Shown here: positions 53,352-64,000 of the stretch, piece by piece | Numbering within the stretch: position 1 is the stretch's first letter | Layout: every line of letters starts with the position of its first letter | NCBI GenBank assembly: GCA_014706295.1 | Contig: JACSVZ010000016.1 | Location: 3,887,168 to 3,951,167, forward strand | Reading direction: 5' to 3' | Source: Lycocorax pyrrhopterus obiensis | Lineage: Eukaryota > Chordata > Aves > Passeriformes > Paradisaeidae | DNA: 64,000 nt | Notes under the pieces: model-generated | What the model was told of the DNA's origin: nothing | Databases searched by the model: none | The model's input: only the letters and a program-made list of their open reading frames with translations | Translations under genes and position numbers: made by a program

Positions 53352-56300
53352 ATATTGGAAGAATTGAGGAAGTGTATTTGAGGAGAGCCTAAGACCTGCT
53401 AAAAAAAGCCTAACCCACAGGCCTGCTAGGCGAGTCAGCTCATGCTGAGCCTTGTGCTCTTGTGGCCTAACTAAGTAGCCTGGTATCAACTGTGGTCTTA
53501 TTTTACCTTTGGTATCTTTATATTACCCCTATCTGTGACTGCAGCAGACATTCCCTAAGGCTGCACTTATGCTGGTGAGGCCCCCTCATGAGCAGGCATG
53601 AAACTTTGCTAATGAGTCCTGAAGCTTCTCACATTCCTCCTGCAGGAGCTGCTGGCTCTTGTGAGATGTCAAAGGTCTGACTGAAGTGAGGCCCCGGCTG
53701 AAAAGCGAATACGCTGTCCCAAGGATCAAAGTAGCCCTTTCTATATCCCAGGGACCAGCTCAAGCATGACCAGAGTCTTTCTAATCCTCAGTTTCTGCAA
53801 TCAGGGCTCCATTAGGGTCTTTGTTTGCTTAAACACCAATACTCCTAGTTCCGAGCTGTAAGAGCTGTCTAAGTGGAGCTGCAGCCATCCTGCCCAAGCT
53901 GTCTGCAGCCAGAAATGTGCTCCTGATGTGTGAATTGCTCTCTGTATCTTCGTAGACTAAAGTTATGGGGGGTGCTACCCATGAACCTGAGGGAATTAGG
54001 GGTGCAGTAAATTGAGCCCTTGCTGACTTAGGTGTGGTCCTGTCGCTGGCAGATTTACAGGATCCTTTCTTAGACACTTTTTCTTTTGTCCCATAGCTTA
54101 AATTATCAGTCTTTTTCAGGAAGTCCATAGTCTATTACATGCTGAAAAGAGAATTTCATTCCCCAGTTCTCATTTTTTGGGAGTAAGAATCCGTAGTTCA
54201 GATTGCTGCAGCACAGCCCATCCTGGGACATGTCACTGAAATCACAGCAATACACAGCACCTCTGAGGAACCAGCTTCCCTAGCCTGGCATTGCAGAGTG
54301 GTGATGCCCACCACTGGGACTGCACTAGTCCATGGCCACGTAACCCAACAAGACACATTTTATGATTTATGGACACTGAAGTTAACGACTTTAACTAGAA
54401 TGGATTAAAAAATGCACTTATTACTTACATTTAAAACAGGTTTTTTAGAGAGAGTAGTTTAATCATAGTTTATAATCTTAGTCCTGCTCTGCCCACCACC
54501 CCTAACCTCTCCTACATGTGTTTGTAATATGCTTAAAAATGCTTTTCATTTTATTGGACTTTAATAAGCTACTCATAAAGGCATTTTTAAATTGTGACCC
54601 GATTCCTTGAAGTCAGCTTGCCTGGTATTTTAAATGTCACCTCTAAAACTTCTTTTAGTGTACAAGAGCTTATTTCTATTTTAATTGTTACACCTGTAAT
54701 GCTGAACTTTGTGCATGTGCCAGTTAATTGTGTTTTCATGCTGCATGCTGTGCCTTGAGTCGAAGGGATGACATGGGGGATGTTGGCAGTGCCTGGTGCA
54801 AGCACCTTCCTGTGTGTGGGGTGTCCCGAGGCAGAGGATACTGTGCATCATGTTTCGGGTACAGCATGTGGCTGTGTGGACACAAAAATCAGAAAAAAAG
54901 AGTATTTCAGAAAGCAAAAGTCCAAGTTGTTGTGCATGCATAGTGGTTACAGGGAGCTGGGGTGGATTTGCACGTAGAATGTGTTCTGGCCATGCTCTGT
55001 TAGAGGCAGGCGTTAATGGCTTTTAGACCCCACCAGGTGGGAGGCTTTAGGTTATCTGCTGACGTTTAATTACATGGAATGTGTGTTCAGCAGATTGTTC
55101 AGCTATCACCTGGAAACCTTCAGGCTGGATGCTGTGAGCTGCTGATAGCCCTGATGGCGCACCTCTGTGGGTGCTAATATGGCAAAGATCAGATTTCTCA
55201 TCTGGAGCTGCTTACAGTGGCCCTTTGCTTTGGCACTTGTCTGTCAGGCCTGGCCAGGTGGCTTTGCACGGCTGGTAATGAACATGGAAAACTGCTGCAA
55301 AATCTGCTCATAGAACTAAGATTTGTGTGTCTTGATAAAGGTAAACACTAGGTTGGTTGAGGCTTTTCCAATGTAATTTGTTTCTTTGGTGGAAACTTTT
55401 CCATTTTCTGGGCTTTTAGTGTTCAGTTTTTCTGTTTGTTTGTATGATGTGGTATGGCCAAGCAATACCTCTTCCCTCTGTAGTTTGCAAGAGGAAGTTA
55501 GTATGGAATTGGAAGTAGGAGCACAGCTGCTTTTGCAATGTGTATTAGAAGCAAATAGGTGTCATTAATAGCTGTGTTTAGTTGGCTTGGTCCTGGCTGT
55601 TCTAGAATCTATTACTATTACCTGTCACTCATTTTTTCATTTTCTGCAAAACAAATAAGTCATGTTTTGGAGATAAAATAGCACAGAAAAAAGTTATTTT
55701 ATAGTCAGGTGATAGCATATAACTAAGTCAAAACAGCTGTAAGAAGAAAGAACAAATTAAAAATTAACTTTTGGGGAGAAAAAGAAGAAATTAATTCATC
55801 TGATGGCAAGAAAGAGAAGGACAATTTCCCCAGATCAGGAAACTAAAAAGAAAAGTAACAGTACTTCACTTTAGGATAAAATGAGGCGTGTGCAGGAACA
55901 GCACAGTCAAAACAAACAGTGATGCATGAAAACAAACCTCAGGCTGAGGAACACCACACAAAAATGTGTCAGTCTGACTGGTCGTTTTATCTTCCTTTGT
56001 AACACAGAGCCAGGCAGCTTGGGGGTAAGGGATGAAAACTCAGTTTTCTGTCACTGGCCTTCAGGCAGGTCAGTAGTGACTAATATTTGTGATAGCTGTG
56101 ATGGTAGCCTTTGGATTTCTCTGAAAGTACTCTCTGATATTTCAGCTATTAGCTGACAGAAACCCCTTAAATGCTGGTCTCAGTGAAAAGGGAAATTAAA
56201 TGGAGTGTCCTTTGAAACATTCACCCCAGAATGAGCAAATACCTTGAATATTTGGTTTTGCATGTGCAGTAACTTAGAGTAGCACTGGAGTAATCTTAAA

Positions 56301-56484
56301 ACAGCTTCCAACAGCTGGGGCTCTAATGTGTGTCTTGTCTTATGCTAATATACTACTTAGTCAATAACGGGGTACCAAGAAGGCTTTGTTGAAGAGTTCC
56401 CCTCGTGTAGAATAGCTGTGGGATGCTGCAGTGGCACGAGCTTAGGAATTCTTCTCCAGAGATTCCTGTTAGCAGAGTCGTCAC

Positions 56485-56735
56485 TGTTGTACCGGGGACG
56501 GTAAGAAACAACATAGGCTCGATCCAGGAAGAAATGGAATGGAATTATTTATTAATTTACAGACTCGTTTGTGTATCTTAGTTTGCTTGAATGGCATAAG
56601 GTTATTGGTCCTCGACCATCCACTTCCCAGGGTGATTGGCTAAACCCTACAACACCCATTTCAAAATATTTACTGCATAACAATCTTGCACCTGCAAGAT
56701 AAATGGATTGGTTTACAAAAACCTCTGAACTGGTT
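56485..56735 (-). mobile_element. LTR of an avian ERVK/ERV1-like element, one end certain
   Basis: On the minus strand this segment ends with AATAAATAATTCCATTCC, then a GGATCGAGCC block, then CTTACCGTCCCCGGTACAACA. That is the R-U5 end I associate with a common avian LTR family. AATAAA lies at 56553-56548. Upstream in sense are three CCAAT boxes (plus-strand ATTGG at 56604-56608, 56635-56639 and 56707-56711), as expected of a U3 promoter. The palindrome ATCTTGCACCTGCAAGAT (56683-56700) also lies in U3. The plus-strand left edge at 56485 (TGTTGT) is well placed. The right edge is not resolved: TGTCA at 57010-57014 is one candidate, but a matching target-site duplication is not clear. No proviral genes adjoin it, so it is a solo or truncated LTR. 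Confidence 0.65.
56548..56553 (-). promoter_or_regulatory. Poly(A) signal of the third LTR (AATAAA)
   Basis: Canonical AATAAA on the minus strand, about 60 bases before the U5 end at 56485, in the place expected for an LTR polyadenylation signal. Confidence 0.5.
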
Positions 56736-56738
56736 TTG

Positions 56739-56782
56739 GCCAGCATCCATGTGAAAGCAAGGACTTTCACATGGGTGCTGGC
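56739..56782. repeat. Strong hairpin, 19-bp arms, 6-nt loop
   Basis: GCCAGCATCCATGTGAAAG (56739-56757) faces CTTTCACATGGGTGCTGGC (56764-56782). The arms pair at 18 of 19 positions around the loop CAAGGA. It lies just beyond the recognisable U3 part of the third LTR, so it may belong to that element or to a small inverted duplication. A transcript of either strand would fold tightly here. Confidence 0.88.
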
Positions 56783-59700
56783 AGAAAGCTGGAAAATCTC
56801 CCTGTGACCAAACCTTCAGCATCCACACAGAGTGTGGTGTTTCTGTGCTGGGAATCTGAGTTACTTTCCTGGATGGATCTCTAGCCATTCATCTTCACAA
56901 ATGCTAAACCCACTTGTGCTGAAAGAATGAATCCTCCCACTTAGCTGACCTAAGTCTGAGGCTTAACTTTGGTGGTGGGACCCCTCGCATCGACCTGTGA
57001 AAGGCAGTTTGTCACCCATGGGGAAGTGAGGGCTGATCCTACTCACAGGGACAAGTTACCTCCAAAGAGGACCCAAACAATAGACCTTTAAAAAAAGATA
57101 CTCTTTGCCAAATGAGTCTACACCAACCTTAATGTTATTTTCCAGGTAGAATATTCTGCCTGATAGGTATCACTGAAGGCCTCAAAATGAATATGGCTGC
57201 TCTCTGGGAGTGCAGTACAGGGAAGGATTTGTGCAGATAAACCCCATGCACAAATGACAGTTGCATAATTGCAAAACTCGTTCGTCTTATTTTGCAGGCC
57301 TGTGGTTGTTCCACTTGTCCTCTAAGCCATTTACAGGCCAGCATTAGTAACCACCTCTTTTGCAAGGAGACCATGAAGATGCAACATGCAAGGTTAGAGA
57401 TTTCAGATATTCTCCAGGCAAAGTAAATGATCAGCCAAGATGTGCTTCTCATATTTTAAGTAGAAATTTAAAGCAAATCTAAAGAAAATCTGAGGAAAGG
57501 TTCAGATTCTCCGAGTCTAAATATTCAAACTGATTGAATAGTATAAACAGTCCCAGTGTTAGAGACATAATTCTTAATACAGGACCTGTCTTAAAACACG
57601 CTTGGAGGAGACACCTTAAAGACAGAGGAAACTTAAGCAGTTCAGGAACAGATAAAAGATGTACATGCCTCAGATTAACCAAGATTACTGATTCTTTTGC
57701 ATTAGCAGAAAGGGATTAAAGTCTAGGCTGGAAATCATAAGAAGAATCTGAAGTCACAGAGGGGGTAGCTGAGACTGCAGCTTGTAATCTGTAGTTGACA
57801 GGATGCTGAGGGAAGTCTATAAGAGAAGATTCCTGTGCTGAATGGTCAGGGAGGTCAGTCTTAGAGGACCTAGGGGGTGTTACCGAGGTGCTGTCATCCT
57901 AATGAGGCCTGTTCGTGGTGTAAAATACACACTCTTTTCTACAGGTGTAAATTTGTACAGCTGTAGTCACATCAGAGGAAGATTGGTCCTTAACCCTTCA
58001 GGTCTGATCCTGTACACTGTGTGATAGCTCCTTTTTTCCAGCATGCCGTCCGCTTCAGTCCATCTTTCTGGCTCTGAATAACCCTCACAGCTTTAGCAAA
58101 GCAACATTGCATAAGGCAGGAATTACTAAAATCAGTCTTCTAAATTTTAGTGGTGCCCCTGGACAGGTTTCAGCTTCAGGACTGCCAGTTTGAAACATGT
58201 GGATCTCACATAAACATCAGTAGGGTGCAGTCTCAAACCTGGTCTGCCAGTGTTGCCCTCCACAAGCTGGCACTGTGAGAACCACCCAGACAAGCTCAGT
58301 TCATTAAATAGGAACCGAGGTTGTAATGCCCCAAATGACGGGTCAGTCATGGGTTTAAGCTTAGGAGTACCAGAGATTATGGTCAAGACATGTATCCTTG
58401 TGTCCACAGATGCATGGAAGAGCTTCAGGGCCACTGAAATAATCTTTGTCCTTCAACTATCCCATACAGTCTTGTTGGAAAAAGAAGACAATAGCTCTCC
58501 AAAAGATTTTCAAATAATGAAATCAGGAAATAATTTCCAAAGCCTTGAACTAAAAAAATCCCTGCCCTTGGGCTGCACAAAGGGCATATTTTTCCCATAG
58601 TATTCTCTCCCCTCAAGTAGGAGCAGTTAGCAAATCCTCTTTAGCCAAGCCAGGGAAAGGTGAGGAAATGGTGATGGTTTTTGCATAAGGGAATCGGCAT
58701 ACTGTAACATCCAAAGTCTCAGGCTGGCATCTGTTCAATTACCTGGCTGCTTCTGGAGTATTATGAGAGCCTGGGAGAGCCTGAATTTACTTCCTGCAGC
58801 TTCTAGCATGCTCCTGTTGCAGGGTGGAGAAAATCTGTGGGCAGCAAACGCGGTGAGGCTGAGCCTGTAGCATTGCTCATCAAGCCATGAGGTCGGGTGC
58901 ATACAGGAGGGGAAGGGAGACAGGAGGCTGATTTGAACAATGTGAGCTGAAGTGAACATGGAAAAGGAAATTGTTAGAGTATCTGGGTCTTTAATCAAAG
59001 ATGTAAGTAGACGTACATGGGAGGTACTTGCAAATGGAGGGTAACACCTCTTTTAGCAAGTGACGCAAGTTTCTCAAAATCTGAACATGAGTGTTTTTTC
59101 TGTCATTGCTGTTGAATCCCTTTTAAGTTCACAGACTGTGTGGTGTTCTTCATCAGCCTCTGTAAATATGTAGCAATTAATGAAGCACTATTGGAACCAC
59201 GGAGTCACTTCAGCCTAGCATTTTCTGATTAAAACCAGAAGAAGGAGCAGAACAGTCTGAGACTGGATTTTCTCGAGCATGGGTGTTGCTGAAGCCGAAT
59301 AAACACTCAAGACCCTAACAGGATTTTAAACAGAAAAACTCTGAACTAGAACAGCTTCATAGACAGTGAGACTTGATAAATTTCTGAACAGCAGTATCTT
59401 TACCTTGAATTTCATCTTAGTACTGTGCTGCTTTCTATTGCCAGGTCATATTTCCTCAAAAAGTGTACTCTAATTAGCTGCTCTGAACCCTCTACGTGAT
59501 CCCAACTTAGCATTAAGAGTTTGTGTTAAAAGGAGCTTCAAGTACAATCTGTACAAATACGTGTTGGGATGGAACCCAAATTTATGTTCAGAAGTGCTGG
59601 TCTGTGAGAACAAATGGTTGCATTCAAGGAAGGACACGTTTCAAGACAAAAGTCATGCTGTGGAACCTTAATTGTCCACTTATTTTTTCAATGCCTAAAC

Positions 59701-62700
59701 ACAGCTCTATACGCCTGTGACTAATAATACTTTTTCTAGGAAGTTATTTGATTATTTATATTATTTGACTCTTTAGAGAAATCACTGTATTCCTGGCAAC
59801 CGTGCTATTCCCCTTCAAGTCTGTGTAAAAGCAATTAATAGAAAACACATCATTAGAACAAAATGGGAACAGATGTGTTTCAGAGAGGCGGTGCGAAGAT
59901 AGATCTCCATTATATTGCTTTCATTGGAAGGAGTTTTTGGGAAAAGAATAAATATGTGACTGAGAGTTATGACAGAAGATTAGGAAGAACTTCCCTTGGG
60001 AGGGCATAAGAGATAAGGACTGGTACAGGGAAGAAAGAAATGCATACATCACAGAGAAAATTGGCAGCTAGGAAGAGACAGGAAATTGAGATTTGCAATA
60101 TGTAAGTGGATTTAGAGGAATAATGGACAAGGTGAACTGTAAAGAGGAGTTCCTGGAAATAAGGGTAGATTTTAGGTCTGGGCAGCAGTTGCTTTCCAAG
60201 CCTCAGAAGTAGCATGTGTCTGATGTTCAAAAGACTGCGGATGATTGAGGTCTCTACATATCAAAACTGATCCATGTTAACCATATTAAATAGTCTACTG
60301 AAAGTCACTTTAAGCATATTCTAAACAAGCTAAAAGATTAAAGAAGACCTGTTGATTGAATCCTTGAATCTGAAAACTATTTATAGATCTGAAAATGAGT
60401 TGTGTTCAGGAGTCTGAGCTTCTAGCTGGCTTACAACTACTTGTGTGGGAAGACAGTGTCATACCTCCCCCTTTCTGAATGCAAGAAAGTGCTTTAGTTT
60501 GTTTCTTCGAAGGTGATACCTCAAGTGACCTCTACATACATTGTGGCTTTGTCAGAGTGAAAAACACCACCTGTCCATTGCCATTCCATGCGTTCTCCCT
60601 GAATATACCTATTTATGGGCTAAGAAAACTGCACGGGACAAAGTGCTAAACATACGGGGTTGGAAAGGATGTGCAGGAGTGCACATTTATCTTTTATTAT
60701 CTCCCTTAAGCAGTCCTGTTATTCAGAAGCTCTAGCAGCCATCCATTATTCATCAGCTGTCTGTCTCCTCAGCTGATTGCCGAGCAGAGTTGCGATGTGG
60801 AACAGCAGCCTTGCGGAGTGTGAAGTGGGATGGATGCTGGATTATGCAAGGGAATTATCTGCTCCAGTAAAGGTCTGGTTTCCAGGGCTTCTGGCATAAC
60901 TAAGCAGAAACAGTGAGTGCAAATGCAGGGACATAGTGTTGTACCTGAAAAGATCAAGATATTAATGCCATGAGTAACTCCTTCCTGTAGAACTAAGCCC
61001 AAGGCAGCTTTTGCTAAGGCATTCTAATGTGAATGAGCTTTCATCCTGGTTTGGAAACTGCCTCAAGTGCACAAAACACCAGAAGTTCCAGGAGGTCCAG
61101 CCTGTTTGACCTGAAGCTGGGCAGCTCCTAGAGAACAGGGTGGCTGTGGAGCAGTTGTGCTGTCAGACGCTGGATTTGTGTGCTGGAGGTGCCAGATCAG
61201 GGGATTTGCAAGAGCCACCTGTCTATTCTTTGTCTTAAACTTAGCTAGCAAACATTCACCCCATAGTGCCAGCTGAAAATGCCTTTCTGGAAAAGAAAAT
61301 GCAGGAATTATCTGGATCCGTTGGCTTAGATGTAAAGTAAACACTTAAGGGTTTGGTACAGTGAATAATTTACCTACTTTCTGAGGGTATCCCCATTCAG
61401 GGATGCGTAGTAGCCCTTCTAAAACCTTCCAGCTTCCCATGATGATCACATAAACTTCTGCCTTACAAAGCAACCTACTCCAGCTTCTCTGGTTTTCTGT
61501 AGGGGAAGCATAGCATTTCAGGACCTTCTATCACACGTGCTTTGTGTAGGGCTTTAAACCCCAAGCATAAAAAAATGGATGCTCTGTGCGTGTAATTTAC
61601 CTTGCTTGCCTCAGGCATCAAATATCACACGTGGCAGATCAGTGATTGAAGTAATTGATAGCTGTGCAGGAGATTGGAAGAGCTGTAGGATGTGCAGTGT
61701 AATGAAACAATTTTGACTTACTCAAGTTTTCAGCCTTGAAGCAAGAGGGCACCAAGACTGTGGTTAATTACAAAAATGAATGCTGCCTGTCAAAGTGTTT
61801 GAAGCCCGTGTCACACAGCTTTGTGGCATGAACTGTGATAAATATCAGGCTCACCTGATAGCCTGAGAACTTCCCACCACCCCACAAACAATGCAGACCT
61901 GTTGTGCAGAAATTCATTTGTGTTTCAATGTTTGTAATAATGTGACTGGTATGAAAATAACACCACAAAGTAAAATAGCAAGAACAGGGATTAGCTATTT
62001 AAGGTCGAAATCTTTTGTTTTCTAGAGGTACATCGAGATCTTGCATAAGAGCCAATGATTTCTCTGGATGATGTTCAAGCAGAATTGTATTTTTGATTAT
62101 ATAATCAACTCAGCCCTAAACAGCTATAACCACCTACTAAAATGGAAGTGTTTTATGAGAAATCAGCTGTAGCAGGAGACTTCAGAACATTTTAAAGCAA
62201 GTGGGATTTTTTACCCTCTTTTTAGCTGACCTGTTATTATAATGGTGCATCCTTTGAGAGACCTTCTAGGCAAGGCTGTCAACAATAGAATTCTTGGCTA
62301 TGAGTGCTCCAGGTCAACCTCTGTCTTCAGGGCAACGGGCAAGAAAAGTGCAAACTACTGATCAGACTGCCAGTTCTTGCAAGTTGCAAATAACTCTTGG
62401 TTCTGCTTCTCAGCTTTACAGATCCTACATGGCTGCAGGACACTGTGCCAATAGCAATATAAAGGTATCTTGTTTCAAATACCTAATATGTGGATCAGAC
62501 TCTAGGATGCCAGCAAAGCTGGTTCACAAGGAAGGATGCTCCTTTCTTTTGTGCTGCTTGAGCTTCGTCACCCTGCTGTGGTGCTTAATGAAATCGTTGT
62601 GCAAACCGTGAATGCTGATATTTGTTATAAGCCAACTACCACAAACAGTTCTGTGTTTTCAGTCAGCTGTGAGCTGGTAGGAGCCTTATCACACTGCATC

Positions 62701-64000
62701 TTTGGAGGCAGCTAAAGGACAATCCAAGCAGGCATTAATGTAACATATTTATATTCATAAATATGAATATGCTAAAACTCTCTACTGAATTAAACTCCTT
62801 GGCCAAAGAAGACTGAATGGGATGGCCTAGCAGGAGCTAATTTTTGCCAAAAAGGACAAGGTTAGGACAGCTAAAGGGACTTGCACTTTGATTTAGATGC
62901 TGTGTTCACATACTGTGGCCGAAGGGTTTTAGGGACAGAAAAATCTCATGCTAAGCAACAAACAAGGAGGGCCTGAGGAGCTTGAAAGGACTTTAGGAGA
63001 AAGTTACTTTTGCAGATCTGTACAAGGCCAATATCTATGAAAATCATGAACACTTGCAGCATACTTTGCTTGGCCTGCAGCAGATATGTCCAGTGGCAGT
63101 GAAATGGCAATCAAGACCCATAACACCCCAGAAAGCAAAATGCTACTTATAGGTGGAAGATATTACTGGGGTGCCAAGAAGAGCCTGAGAACGAGCTGAA
63201 GAAGCAATGTCTGAATGGTGCTTCATGGCTGAAATAAGCTGCATGCTTCAAAGTTCTGGTCCTGGCCTAGCCTAGCATGGTATGAGGTGCTCCATCAAAT
63301 TCAAGGTTTTTTAGTTTATAGCAACAAGTGTAGATTTAATAGCAATACATTCAAGGCAAACTTACATCATCAATATAAAAGGATACTCAGGTGAGGTGTC
63401 TGCAGCCTGAATTTCTCACGTAAAGTGTGCTCTAAATTAAACCTGCAGTAGAGCACTCAGAAGGAAGTAAATATTTACTACAGCAGGAGATCATTTTGGG
63501 ATTTAAACCTAGCATCAAGTTCCCAAGCAGCTGCACGTACCTTGCAGGTCAGAACTCCTGAAGAGCTGATGAGTTCCCCAGCTGTTTGTGCACTAACAGT
63601 CTGTTGTTATTTACTTACAAGACAAGCACAATTTAAGATCTAGAAACCTATCCTTGCCCTCTTTGCAACAAAGCTCTGGGTGTGTTTGGCATGTTTTGTG
63701 AAAGCTGACAGCCAGTCCACCATGCAGTTCTTAGTTGCTACTTTAATATCTTTGCAGGGTATTGTGACTGAGTGCTTTTCAAAGGCAAGTAGCATCCCCT
63801 CCTTCAGAGCATGATTCAAAGCCAGCTGAAATCAACACAGATAACCTGATTGGAGCTTTGCATCAGGCACCCTCTGCCATCCCAGATGGTATGAGGGAGA
63901 AATAGATGCAAACTGAGAGTTTTGAGCGGCTTTTCACATGTCTTTCTTGAAGATGCTAGGGAATAATTACAGTCTGAGACAACTTCTTTTTCTGTTTGAT
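56783..64000. other. Unique noncoding DNA to the window end
   Basis: No gene is recognised. The longest frame is 58250-58600 (plus, 116 codons), without a domain or splice-bounded look. Others (57135-57452 minus, 62294-62611 plus, both 105 codons) are similar. The first few hundred bases may include the unresolved outer part of the third LTR. An AT-rich palindrome at 62745-62770 is listed separately. No CpG island or RNA gene is apparent. Confidence 0.45.
62745..62770. repeat. Overlapping AT palindromes
   Basis: ATATTCAT (62751-62758) pairs with ATGAATAT (62763-62770) across AAAT, and ATATTTA (62745-62751) pairs with TAAATAT (62758-62764). The same bases can therefore form two alternative hairpins. 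The meaning is unknown. Confidence 0.75.

Larger units (their letters stand above)
51995..56484. other. Unique noncoding DNA
   Basis: Apart from the small frame at 52557-52820 and the inverted repeat at 53324-53351, listed separately, I see no gene or named repeat. Overlapping plus-strand frames near 54728-55026 (70-76 codons) are shadows of one another in a locally GC-richer stretch. Confidence 0.45.

Noticed and set aside
58250..58600. 116-codon plus-strand frame
   Set aside because: No family resemblance, no splice or promoter context, and an overlapping frame on the other strand.

Overview
The window reads as a piece of a bird nuclear genome. It is AT-rich and CpG-poor, has no long open reading frame on either strand, and has no dense gene array, operon, CRISPR array, or recognisable tRNA or rRNA. 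The lineage evidence is the set of solitary long terminal repeats (LTRs), which match families I know from birds. Two belong to the endogenous ERVL-like group whose sense strand begins TGTCCTGGTTT or TGTCCTGATTT and ends in ...AACCACA/AACCACAACA. A third looks like an avian ERVK/ERV1-type LTR. A faint CR1-type LINE 3' end adds weaker support. A songbird or other neoavian is my best guess. No database search was possible.

Layout: 1-3017 is unique noncoding sequence. At 3023-3831 lies a complete solo LTR (minus strand) with a perfect 5-bp target-site duplication and an internal 59-bp minisatellite. At 5894-6460 lies a second, related solo LTR without the minisatellite. From 6461 to about 37600 the DNA is unique noncoding sequence with small structures: a 12-bp inverted repeat (13195-13253), four decayed copies of a 48-bp tandem repeat (23009-23204) and a 25-bp duplication (30816-30865). 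At 37601-37991 a T17 run with an ATTAAA signal just inside it suggests a poly(A)-tailed retroposed 3' end on the minus strand. An old CR1 tail lies near 39.7 kb and an exact 35-bp duplication at 41179-41248. A G/T-rich, G-quadruplex-capable tract lies at 51901-51994. A third LTR begins at 56485, and a strong 19-bp hairpin lies close to its undetermined end. The rest, to 64000, is unique noncoding sequence.

Nothing here supports a protein-coding gene with confidence. Every open frame is 130 codons or shorter, none carries a domain I recognise, and the longest one is produced by the minisatellite. The window is best read as intergenic DNA or the inside of a large intron. I did not find a convincing undescribed biological system. 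The items most worth checking are the minisatellite LTR, the possible retrocopy tail, the hairpin beside the third LTR, and one small minus-strand frame at 52557-52820 with a hydrophobic leader.
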